Source: Clostridiales bacterium (GTDB taxonomy: Bacteria > Bacillota > Clostridia > Saccharofermentanales > UBA5734). From it: DNA of 5,405 nucleotides. The number at the start of each line of letters is the position of its first letter. Position 1 is the first letter of the stretch. The position numbers and the translations under genes were made by a program. Below the pieces are notes generated by a model, which saw only the letters and a list, made by a program, of their open reading frames with translations, ran no database searches and was not told the DNA's origin. The stretch spans positions 1-5,405 of the forward strand of contig SLMY01000044.1 in NCBI GenBank assembly GCA_007133255.1, in the 5' to 3' direction. Below, one piece after another: positions 1 to 5,405 of the stretch.

Positions 1-722
1 TCTACCAGTTTGTCTTTAACCTCTGGCGGTGCCCAGACAACTTTAAATAACTCATCTGTATTAACCGGCCCAATAAAGATCAGAACATTAACCATGATCA
101 GGTTTTCCAGCTCTGAAACCAGAACCGTGGCGATTTTCTTGCCGCCGACTCTGACACCGCCGCGATGCTTGTACCAGGCATCCACGCCAAATGATTTCAG
201 TGTATCAACAATCATCTCACCTACTTCACGAAAAGCTGATTCAGGTGATTCGAACTGCTCTTTATCGGTCACAAATTGTACATTCACCGTTGACTCAGGG
301 GTGACTGGAATTACCGTACGCTGTCCGGTGAGAATCACATGCTCCAGACTGGGCACATCTTCACGAATCTCATTAATCAGGTTGGCGAAATTCGTCAGGC
401 AGATAATCGCTTTAGCGCCGCTGTCGTTGAGAATATGGGTAATCTCGCGCCCTTTATACATGGTATTAAACGGAACAGCGACACCGCCCAGTTTCTGGAT
501 GCCAAGAAAGGAATAGACAAAGTCTGGCGTGTTCGGCATCATCAGCGCTACACGATCATGCGGCTGGATGCCCAGGTCCGTCAATGCGTTCGCGACCTTG
601 TTAGCGTTCTCATCCAGTTCACGATAGCTGATCGTTTTGCCTTCATAATGAAGCGCGTCTTTGCGTTTATATTTCTTAACAATAATATTTAGTAATTCAG
701 GAATATTCTGTACGTCACGCAC
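1..722 (-). CDS. Chimeric protein: acyl-CoA synthetase N-terminal part fused to lipoate-ligase-like C-terminal part (3' end outside window)
   Basis: 240 codons are visible and no stop is reached at the window edge. Residues 1-133 look like the start of an AMP-binding acyl-CoA synthetase: an IPELL opening, the KTISYRELDENANKVANAL segment, DRVALMMPN at 57-64, then GGVAVPFNTMYKGREITHIL at 79-98 and LEHVILTG at 126-133. The ATP-binding P-loop (YTSGTTG) that should follow is absent. From about residue 134 the chain resembles the second half of an LplA/LipB-fold ligase, with an FREVGEMIVDTLKSFGVDAW helix at 164-183 and GGVRVGGKKIA at 188-198; K196 aligns by eye with the catalytic lysine of LplA. 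APPEVKDK at 231-238 matches the usual PPEK-type segment. The start is a GTG set by its Shine-Dalgarno site; the gene overlaps the upstream one by 8 bases. The missing parts of both domains lie in that upstream gene. Domain calls are by eye: the synthetase part is secure, the ligase part likely. Confidence 0.8.
   Translation of the reverse strand, partial: MRDVQNIPELLNIIVKKYKRKDALHYEGKTISYRELDENANKVANALTDLGIQPHDRVALMMPNTPDFVYSFLGIQKLGGVAVPFNTMYKGREITHILNDSGAKAIICLTNFANLINEIREDVPSLEHVILTGQRTVIPVTPESTVNVQFVTDKEQFESPESAFREVGEMIVDTLKSFGVDAWYKHRGGVRVGGKKIATVLVSELENLIMVNVLIFIGPVNTDELFKVVWAPPEVKDKLV
323..327 (-). other. Domain junction 2 (synthetase to ligase-like), CGGAC
   Basis: At codons 132-134 (T-G-Q) the downstream chimera leaves the synthetase pattern (LEHVILTG) and enters the ligase-like one. 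The CGGAC here is in the same codon phase and direction as at 1878-1882. Exchanging the tails at this point gives TGPKPVGTLDY for the synthetase, a natural run for that family, and RGGQRTVI for the ligase. The flanking bases do not match between the two junctions, so the shared stretch is only 5 bases and could be chance. Confidence 0.5.
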
Positions 723-2139
723 GGGCATCCTCCTTTTCAATCAGGCGGTCATCTTTGCCATTGGTATCTCGCAGTTCCCTGCGCAGCACTTTTCCTGTCG
801 CGCTTTTTGGCAGCATTTCAACAAATTCTACAATGCGCGGGATTTTATAGTCCGCAAGATTTTCCGAGCAGAAGGCAATTAAATCTTTGGATGACAGCTC
901 CGCACCTTCTTTTAGCACAACAAACGCTTTGACTGTTTCTCTTTCGCGCTTATCTGGCACCGCGACAACAGCGGCCTCTTCAACCATTGGATGCATCATG
1001 ATCACTTCTTCAACTTCACGGGGAGAAATATTAAACCCGCTGCGGATAATCAGATCTTTTTTCCGGTCAGTAATAAAAAAGCAGCCGTCTTCATCGCGAT
1101 AACCAAGATCACCGGTTCTCAACCAGCCATCCTTGAGTACCTCCGCGGTAGCTTCCTCGTTTTGCCAGTAGCCTCTTGTGACCATGTCACCTTTTATAAC
1201 GATTTCACCTTCCTGGTTATCCGGCAGCTCATTGCCCTCATCATCAATCACTTTCATACTGACACTTGGTGAGGCCGGGCCAATTGAACCTGCTTTGTAC
1301 AAGCTTCCGGTTTTATTCAGGCTGACAGCTGAAGTGGTTTCTGTGAGTCCATAGCCTTCAGCGATCTGAGTCTGGAAAACCTTCATAAACTCATTGATAA
1401 CTGACCTGGGCAGCGGCGCGCCGCCCGAAACACAAAGTCTAAGGCTTTTGGGAATCTCTCTGTTTTTACCTCTGGCCAGCTGCAGTATATGCATATACAT
1501 GCTGGGAACCGCGATCAGGACCGTCGCATTAACATCACCGACATTGCTGAAAAGTTTCATGGGGCTGTACTGTGGTATCAGTGACAACGAGCAGCCATTG
1601 CTCAGGCCGCAGACCAGGCCGTTCGCCAGGGCATAGACATGATACAGCGGCAGTACAATGACAATCCTGTCTTCCTGGTACATTGGCATGATCTCATCAA
1701 CCATGCTCACCTGAGCGATAAAGTTCTTGTGGGTCAGGGTAACACCTTTAGGCTTGCCGGTTGTACCGGATGTATAAAGCAGAACAGCCGGGTCTTCCCT
1801 GTCACTTTTATATTCTTTGAATTTTCGGGACGCGTTTTTCAAAAGCTCTGAATAGTCAAGTGTGCCAACCGGCTTTGGTCCGCCTCTGCCGGCTCGCGGC
1901 ATTTTCACCAGATCCATATCCAGATCCTGTGCCGCTTGCCGGTCTACTTCTGATTCTGCGCCCAGGACAAGCCCTTTCTTGCGAAATCCCTGAATCACAA
2001 CCGTATTCGGCAAGGTCTCCTGCGAAAGCATATATTTTCCGGCGATTCTTCCTTCCGCGAGGGCAGAAGGGTAGGCCAGAACATCAATGGGCAAGCCTTC
2101 AGGATTCAGTATCAGCCTCCAGGCATCTTTGTTTTTCAT
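715..2139 (-). CDS. Chimeric protein: lipoate-ligase-like N-terminal part fused to acyl-CoA synthetase C-terminal part
   Basis: 474 residues. Residues 1-87 do not look like a synthetase start. DAWRLI at 5-10, SALAEGR at 25-31, TVVIQGFRKKGLVLGAESEVD at 46-66 and VKMPRAGRGG at 78-87 follow the order of the LplA/LipB fold, with the last in place of the R-R-x-x-GGG loop. From residue 88 the chain is a class I adenylate-forming enzyme: P-loop YTSGTTGKPKG at 122-132, YGLTETT at 263-269, WLRTGDLGYRDEDG at 339-352, hinge DRKKDLIIRSGFN at 358-370, and PKSATGK at 444-450 with the catalytic lysine K450. The enzyme would form an acyl-adenylate and then an acyl-CoA, but its first 130 or so residues are in the next gene, so this protein alone is probably not a complete enzyme. 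ATG at 2139 has GGAGG six bases upstream, 35 bases after the symporter gene. The acyl substrate cannot be read from sequence. Confidence 0.88.
   Translation of the reverse strand: MKNKDAWRLILNPEGLPIDVLAYPSALAEGRIAGKYMLSQETLPNTVVIQGFRKKGLVLGAESEVDRQAAQDLDMDLVKMPRAGRGGPKPVGTLDYSELLKNASRKFKEYKSDREDPAVLLYTSGTTGKPKGVTLTHKNFIAQVSMVDEIMPMYQEDRIVIVLPLYHVYALANGLVCGLSNGCSLSLIPQYSPMKLFSNVGDVNATVLIAVPSMYMHILQLARGKNREIPKSLRLCVSGGAPLPRSVINEFMKVFQTQIAEGYGLTETTSAVSLNKTGSLYKAGSIGPASPSVSMKVIDDEGNELPDNQEGEIVIKGDMVTRGYWQNEEATAEVLKDGWLRTGDLGYRDEDGCFFITDRKKDLIIRSGFNISPREVEEVIMMHPMVEEAAVVAVPDKRERETVKAFVVLKEGAELSSKDLIAFCSENLADYKIPRIVEFVEMLPKSATGKVLRRELRDTNGKDDRLIEKEDARA
729..737 (-). promoter_or_regulatory. Shine-Dalgarno site choosing the GTG start at 722
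   Basis: The coding-sense sequence is AAAAGGAGG followed directly by ATGCCCGTG. The ATG at 728 is in frame but touches the Shine-Dalgarno site, leaving no spacer. The GTG at 722 has an ideal six-base spacer and gives an 8-base overlap with the stop of the upstream gene. I therefore prefer GTG. The site lies inside the last codons of the upstream gene, so the two chimeric proteins are likely translated in a coupled way. Confidence 0.8.
1878..1882 (-). other. Domain junction 1 (ligase-like to synthetase), CGGAC
   Basis: At codons 86-88 (G-G-P) the upstream chimera changes from the lipoate-ligase-like to the acyl-CoA synthetase sequence. The coding-strand bases CGGAC here are the third base of codon 86, all of codon 87 and the first base of codon 88. 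The same five bases occur in the same phase at the junction of the downstream chimera (323-327). The exact breakpoint is an inference from where each family pattern stops. Confidence 0.55.
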
Positions 2140-2174
2140 AGGTAACCTCCAGTCAAATCCAGCTGTCAGTCAGG

Positions 2175-3704
2175 TTATACGGTTCGTTCACTGCGCAGGT
2201 AGTCATCGACTTCATTGAAGAAAACATCTTCAATCTGCTCACTGGGACGGGGTGTCAGATGACTGACAACAATATAAACGATCAGGTTCAGCGGCAGTGT
2301 TGGCACGACAGGGTGCAGGTCAAAAAACAGGATATTACTGCCATCAGCGCCTTTAATCAGCATGCCGAGCAGAAGATAGGTAACGCCAACCAGCGTACCG
2401 GCCAGAGCACCTTGCTTTGTGCCCCGTTTCCAGAGCAGTCCACCTACCAGTGCCGGTGCCCACTGCGCGAAACCAGGTACTGACACATTCGTCAGATAAA
2501 GCGCCATCGCTTCTTCACCAGCACCGATCTGTACCGCTACTGTAACGCTTAAGCTGAAAATAACAATTCCGACAACCGACCAGCGGGCAATCGCGGTAAT
2601 TTGTTTGTCATTCGCGTCTGGTTTAATCACACCCTGAACCAAGTCGCGGGCAACAATAATGCTGGATGTCATCAGCTGCACAGCGGCCGTTGAAACAGCG
2701 GCTGCGATAACACCCATGAGAACCAGCACCGCGAACCAGCGCGGCAGGTAGGTTTGAATAACCGTCTGAACAATACTGTCTGCCTCAGCAACGCTGGTTA
2801 CACCCGGCAGAGCCGCCGGTGCGACAAGCGAACCCCAGATGAAGGGAATGATATAGAAAAACAGGCCGCCGAAAACAAATATCAGAAGCGGAAACCAGCG
2901 AAACAGCTTCTTATCGCGAGCGGTCATGACACCGATGACAACATGCGGCCAGCAGAAAGCCATTAGTCCGACAACAAAGGTGCCGATCATCAGCGTTGAT
3001 GTATATTCACCCAGCGGTCCGGGCGCGCTTAGCTTGGCAGGGTCAATCTCAACCAGCGTGGTAGCTGCCTGTACCAGTCCGGCATCGGGAAATACAATGG
3101 ATACAACCCAGAACAGTGAGCCTAAAAGCGCTGTAACATACACCATTCCCAGAAAAATATTCACCCAGGCAACGATTCGCATGCCGCCAAGAATAACCAG
3201 GATGATCAGCAGAACCGATGTATAGACAGCGCCTACCCAGAGCGGCAGACCGGTGAGGGCTTCAAACCCGCGGCCAACGCCAAGCGGCTGAATACCCACA
3301 TACGGTATAATGAAAGCCAGCATCGTTATTGATAAAAGCACACGCAGCGCTTTGCTTTCATAGCGTTCAGCCAGCACTTCGATGGGTGAAAGAAACCGGT
3401 TAATTTTTGCCAGAGCCCAGAGCCTTGGTCCAAGGAACATGTAAAGCCCGGCAAAACCGGCAACAGAGCCCCAGATAAAAAAGACATAGCCAGGGCCATG
3501 AAGGTATAAAACACCCGGGAACCCGTAGAATGTCCAGCTAGAGCTAATCGCGAACAGAACGAAGAAAAACATGACAACAACACCGATTGTACGGCCTGCC
3601 ATCATGTAGTCTTCAGCAGTTTTTGCTGACAGCTTGTAACCATATGCTGCCATAACAATAATGATCAGGCTAAAGACGCCCAGAGCAATAAAATCAAAAA
3701 CCAT
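2175..3704 (-). CDS. Sodium:solute symporter (SSS family)
   Basis: 509 residues, the usual SSS length, with about 13 hydrophobic segments spread from residue 3 to 485. It is an inner-membrane transporter that would couple uptake of an organic solute to sodium. Family marks are the KTAEDYMMAGR segment at 28-38 after the first helix, GGMRIVAWVNIFLGMVY at 173-189, and IAAAVSTAAVQLMTSS at 333-348, where S338 and T339 sit at the position of the Na2-site hydroxyl residues of this family, followed by ARDL at 352-355. The soluble tail from 485 is acidic. The ATG at 3704 has AGGAGG five bases upstream, and that site overlaps the stop of the preceding small membrane gene. The gene is followed by a carboxylate-activating enzyme part, which suggests a carboxylate substrate. 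Pantothenate, acetate or multivitamin-type SSS members are all possible; I cannot tell which. Confidence 0.92.
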   Translation of the reverse strand: MVFDFIALGVFSLIIIVMAAYGYKLSAKTAEDYMMAGRTIGVVVMFFFVLFAISSSWTFYGFPGVLYLHGPGYVFFIWGSVAGFAGLYMFLGPRLWALAKINRFLSPIEVLAERYESKALRVLLSITMLAFIIPYVGIQPLGVGRGFEALTGLPLWVGAVYTSVLLIILVILGGMRIVAWVNIFLGMVYVTALLGSLFWVVSIVFPDAGLVQAATTLVEIDPAKLSAPGPLGEYTSTLMIGTFVVGLMAFCWPHVVIGVMTARDKKLFRWFPLLIFVFGGLFFYIIPFIWGSLVAPAALPGVTSVAEADSIVQTVIQTYLPRWFAVLVLMGVIAAAVSTAAVQLMTSSIIVARDLVQGVIKPDANDKQITAIARWSVVGIVIFSLSVTVAVQIGAGEEAMALYLTNVSVPGFAQWAPALVGGLLWKRGTKQGALAGTLVGVTYLLLGMLIKGADGSNILFFDLHPVVPTLPLNLIVYIVVSHLTPRPSEQIEDVFFNEVDDYLRSERTV

Positions 3705-3713
3705 GATGTCCTC

Positions 3714-3947
3714 CTATCTGTATGGCCAATACTTGAAAAAATAGATCAGATATGCTATCAGCCAGACCAAAACAAACGCTACACCCGCGACGAGCGGCAT
3801 GGTCATCCAGCCAAATAAGAGAATCGGATCGGCTCCTTCAGGTGTTTCCATGTAACCCAGGCCAACTACAACCATCATGGCGATAATTGATAAGACCAGA
3901 ACAGCAAGGAATATTTTCCCAGCTCTGTGAGTCTTCATTTCCAGCAT
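3714..3947 (-). CDS. Small two-helix membrane protein, likely partner of the symporter
   Basis: 77 residues with two clear hydrophobic helices (about 11-32 and 43-71), a short acidic loop between them (METPEGAD, 33-40) and a basic-aromatic tail FFKYWPYR. No named family is recognised with certainty. Small membrane proteins encoded just before an SSS symporter are a recurring pattern, as with YjcH before ActP in the acetate operon, and this protein has similar size and topology but no obvious sequence match to YjcH. Only 9 bases separate it from the symporter gene, and its TAG stop overlaps that gene's Shine-Dalgarno site, so co-translation is likely. The start at 3947 is limited by an in-frame TGA two codons upstream; its own Shine-Dalgarno site is weak (GGTG four bases before, AAGGA further off). 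Codon 4 is a second possible ATG. Confidence 0.82.
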   Translation of the reverse strand: MLEMKTHRAGKIFLAVLVLSIIAMMVVVGLGYMETPEGADPILLFGWMTMPLVAGVAFVLVWLIAYLIYFFKYWPYR

Positions 3948-3966
3948 TGTTCACCATTCCTTTCCC

Positions 3967-3998
3967 TGGCCAGCACGAATCGTAAGCGAACCTGGCCA
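3967..3998. repeat. Inverted repeat in the operon leader
   Basis: TGGCCAG (3967-3973) and CTGGCCA (3992-3998) are perfect 7-bp inverted arms around an 18-base loop, lying in the untranslated leader 20 bases before the start of the small membrane gene. In RNA it could form a hairpin next to the weak ribosome binding site and lower translation. No known riboswitch pattern is recognised. Confidence 0.4.
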
Positions 3999-4081
3999 TT
4001 CAGTAAATTGAATTGATGTGTGATTAACAGGTCTTGCAAGGGACAGGTAAATATAAGCTGTCAAGATTATTTATCGTTAAT

Positions 4082-4118
4082 CTAATTCATCATATCAAAA
4101 ATATCATTTGATTGTCAA
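4082..4118 (-). promoter_or_regulatory. Sigma70-type promoter of the membrane protein-symporter-chimera operon
   Basis: On the minus strand a perfect -35 box TTGACA (4118-4113) is followed after 18 bases by TATGAT (4094-4089), one mismatch from TATAAT. Transcription would start near 4082 and run into the small membrane gene with a leader of about 135 bases. The spacer is very AT-rich and holds the inverted repeat ATCAAA-N7-TTTGAT (4094-4112), which could be a repressor or activator site. This is the only match of such quality that I found in the window. Confidence 0.72.
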
Positions 4119-4120
4119 AA

Positions 4121-4198
4121 TATTTGTGTATGAAAATGTGTCGTGTTTCATGTGCAGTTTCGCAATGTTTTTTACTATCGGCTGATCATGCACAAATA
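4121..4198. repeat. Widely spaced 13-bp inverted repeat upstream of the promoter
   Basis: TATTTGTGTATGA reads on the plus strand at 4121-4133 and TATTTGTGCATGA on the minus strand at 4198-4186, identical at 12 of 13 positions and 52 bases apart. The inner copy lies directly behind the -35 box. A related ATTTGTGCA lies upstream of the regulator gene at 5326-5334. Placement suggests operator sites, possibly for the AraC-family protein encoded next door, but this is inference. Confidence 0.5.
4130..4151. repeat. Inverted repeat ATGAAA-N10-TTTCAT
   Basis: A 6-bp perfect inverted repeat with a 10-base gap lies just upstream of the -35 box, centred about 58 bases before the predicted transcription start. 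The position is typical for an activator site. The arms are short and the region is AT-rich, so chance occurrence is possible. Confidence 0.35.
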
Positions 4199-4227
4199 GG
4201 CAGGCTGTTCTGAGAATCCGCCTGCCT
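4198..4227 (-). terminator. Hairpin terminator after the AraC-family gene
   Basis: AGGCAGGC (4198-4205) and GCCTGCCT (4220-4227) form a perfect 8-bp GC-rich stem with a 14-base loop, 33 bases after the stop codon of the regulator gene. On the minus strand the stem is followed only by ATTTGTG, a weak U tract, so termination may be partial. It separates the regulator from the transport operon. Confidence 0.6.
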
Positions 4228-4260
4228 TAAACTGATACATTAAGCTGACGCGTGTAACTT

Positions 4261-5136
4261 TTATAACCATTTCCTGGTTTTGCTGTCTGGCTTTTGCCGG
4301 GAGGCGTACTGCGTTGGTGTGCAGTTCATATACTTTCGAAAAACAGCTGCAAAATAAGAGCTGGAACTGAACCCAAGCGACATGGCTGTATCCGTTACGC
4401 TGACACCTGCACGCAGGTTTTCACAGGCCAGTTTGATTTTCTGCTGATTTATATAATCACGAGGCGTTTTACCAGTATAATCACGAAACTTGTGTTTGAG
4501 TCCTGACAGGGACATCCCGCACTGGGCGCTGATCGTATCAAGTGAAACACTTGTTTGAAGCGACTGCTCAATCAAAGACAGCACCTGATTAATCTGCTCA
4601 TCGGCAGACAGGCGTTTTTGCTGCAGAAACAGCAGACGTGTCAGAAAGCTGATAAAAAGCGACTGGGCATACTGCCGCGCGGAAATCTCGCGGGTAATGA
4701 AATTCTGAAAGCATCTTTTCAGCAGCTCCATTCCTTCCTGATCAGCATGGAGCATACCAGGCTGTTGAACATCCAGCTTTTCTCTATAGGCGCGCGTGCG
4801 ATCTTCCGACAATCCAAGCAGGTCTTCAGCCAGCGGATTGATCTGAAACCAGAAAATTTCGCAGACGCCTTGTATATCGCCCCCGTTACCATGTGACAAT
4901 CCGGCTGGCGTGATGAAAACGTCACCACCCGAAAGATTGTATTGCTTTTTCTCTACTGCGTAGCACTCATGCCCTCGCATAACCGCGACACATTCAATCA
5001 GACCCGGATGCTGATGCATCTTCAGAGGCTCCGAAGCACGGCTTGCTTTATTATGTCCCAGCATGACCAGACCTGGCAGCTGGAGATAGTCAGAGGCCAG
5101 AACTTGTCTTGATTTATCAATACGTGTTGTTTCCAT
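4261..5136 (-). CDS. AraC-family transcriptional regulator with cupin sensor domain
   Basis: 291 residues, the common size for this family. The N-terminal part is a cupin-type ligand-sensing domain: KMHQHPGLIECVAVMRG at 39-55, with H41 and H43, and the turn GDVFITPAGLSHGN at 71-84. The C-terminal part carries two helix-turn-helix motifs, about 198-218 (LDTISAQCGMSLSGLKHKF) and 246-267 (VSVTDTAMSLGFSSSSYFAAVF), closing with the family signature FRKYMNCTPTQYASRQ at 266-281. Such proteins bind a small molecule and usually activate a nearby promoter, often their own as well. The gene lies just upstream of the symporter operon on the same strand, separated by a terminator and promoter, so it is the likely regulator of that operon. 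The ligand is unknown; the operon suggests a carboxylate. The ATG at 5136 has a modest AAGGCGG ribosome site about ten bases upstream. Confidence 0.93.
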   Translation of the reverse strand: METTRIDKSRQVLASDYLQLPGLVMLGHNKASRASEPLKMHQHPGLIECVAVMRGHECYAVEKKQYNLSGGDVFITPAGLSHGNGGDIQGVCEIFWFQINPLAEDLLGLSEDRTRAYREKLDVQQPGMLHADQEGMELLKRCFQNFITREISARQYAQSLFISFLTRLLFLQQKRLSADEQINQVLSLIEQSLQTSVSLDTISAQCGMSLSGLKHKFRDYTGKTPRDYINQQKIKLACENLRAGVSVTDTAMSLGFSSSSYFAAVFRKYMNCTPTQYASRQKPDSKTRKWL

Positions 5137-5405
5137 TGACGAAGCCCGCCTTTTTGCCTGACTGACAGCATCTGTGATCCTAAATCAACCGGACTGATCA
5201 TATACCTGACAACGGCTCGTTCTTCTCATGTATGATGTCACGCCTTTACCTGACTAAGTGCGCAAAACACAGCTCAAATGCCAAATCAGACGCTTTTTCT
5301 GCTGCAATGTCATGCTAGCTGTTGAATTTGTGCAAAGCATGGGTTTGGTTGCCCGATATTAATAGTAGTGTATATGATAGGCGTATACTACGCAAGTGAC
5401 CGTCA
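5137..5405. other. Upstream region of the AraC-family gene, no gene seen
   Basis: These 269 bases hold no convincing coding sequence. Apart from the right-hand inverted repeat and an ATTTGTGCA motif at 5326-5334, no clear promoter for the regulator gene stands out near its start. Confidence 0.6.
5349..5391 (+). promoter_or_regulatory. Possible divergent promoter overlapped by an inverted repeat
   Basis: On the plus strand TTGCCC (5349-5354) is followed after 18 bases by TATGAT (5373-5378). The inverted repeat GTAGTGTA (5365-5372) and TATACTAC (5384-5391), 7 of 8 pairs plus one G-T, flanks the -10 box, which suits a repressor operator. It could serve a gene to the right of the window, or the AraC gene in the other direction, where TTGCGT-N17-TACACT can also be read. 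No gene start is visible on the plus strand here. Confidence 0.35.

Larger units (their letters stand above)
3948..4260. other. Intergenic control region between regulator and transport operon
   Basis: These 313 bases hold no credible gene. The stretch is AT-rich between about 4010 and 4170. In the direction of transcription it contains a hairpin terminator after the regulator gene, a spaced inverted repeat, a strong sigma70-type promoter, and a leader of about 135 bases with one inverted repeat close to the start of the small membrane gene. Each is listed separately. Confidence 0.8.

Noticed and set aside
10..692. Open frames on the plus strand of 168 and 117 codons over the left chimera
   Set aside because: Their translations show no domain pattern, while the minus strand reads a clear synthetase and ligase-like protein through the same bases.
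726..728. ATG as start of the left chimeric gene
   Set aside because: It is in frame but lies directly against the Shine-Dalgarno site; the GTG six bases further has normal spacing.
715..2139. Simple truncated acyl-CoA synthetase pseudogene
   Set aside because: The N-terminal 87 residues are a patterned, ligase-like sequence rather than debris, and the missing synthetase start is present in frame in the next gene.
1..2139. Inversion between two opposed genes as the cause of the chimeras
   Set aside because: A single inversion would leave the chimeras on opposite strands; both are on the minus strand, and the junction repeats are direct.
3326..3583. 85-codon minus-strand frame inside the symporter gene
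   Set aside because: It is an out-of-frame shadow of a hydrophobic coding region with no independent ribosome site evident.
4020..4030. CRP-like TGTGA half-site
   Set aside because: Only one half is present; the matching TCACA arm is missing.
4055..4062. Second TTGACA on the minus strand as another promoter
   Set aside because: No acceptable -10 box is found at 16-18 bases from it.
4555..4896. 113-codon plus-strand frame opposite the AraC-family gene
   Set aside because: Antisense to a well-supported regulator gene, with no recognisable protein features.
1..5405. CRISPR array, tRNA, rRNA, insertion sequence or integrase
   Set aside because: No spaced direct repeats, RNA-gene patterns, transposase-like frames or terminal inverted repeats were seen.

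Overview
The window is a bacterial gene cluster, with every recognisable gene on the minus strand. Tight spacing, consensus Shine-Dalgarno sites, a sigma70-type promoter and a hairpin terminator all point to a bacterium. Base composition is roughly balanced, and the protein style (AraC regulator, SSS symporter) would suit a Gammaproteobacterium, but nothing fixes the taxon.

In the direction of transcription (right to left) the layout is as follows. 5405-5137 is upstream DNA with an inverted repeat and a possible divergent promoter. 5136-4261 encodes an AraC-family regulator. 4260-3948 is an intergenic control region with a hairpin terminator, a strong promoter candidate and several inverted repeats. 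3947-3714 encodes a 77-residue two-helix membrane protein. 3704-2175 encodes a sodium:solute symporter. 2139-715 and 722-1 are two overlapping genes of chimeric build; the last runs off the window.

The striking feature is the last pair. The first gene joins the N-terminal part of a lipoate-protein-ligase-like (LplA/LipB fold) domain to the C-terminal three quarters of an acyl-CoA synthetase. The second joins the missing N-terminal quarter of the synthetase to the missing C-terminal part of the ligase-like domain. Reading across the junctions rebuilds a full-length synthetase of 520 residues and a plausible ligase. Both junctions carry the same 5 bases (CGGAC, coding sense) in the same codon phase and orientation. 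The arrangement is formally a circularly permuted synthetase gene inserted in frame into a ligase gene. I know of no described operon like this, though I could not search.

As a working model, the AraC protein senses a small molecule and controls the promoter at about 4082-4118. The symporter and its small partner import a carboxylate. The synthetase halves activate it by adenylation, and the ligase-like part may transfer it or handle a lipoate-like acyl group. The membrane and synthetase parts resemble the acs-yjcH-actP acetate operon in layout. The substrate is not known from sequence.
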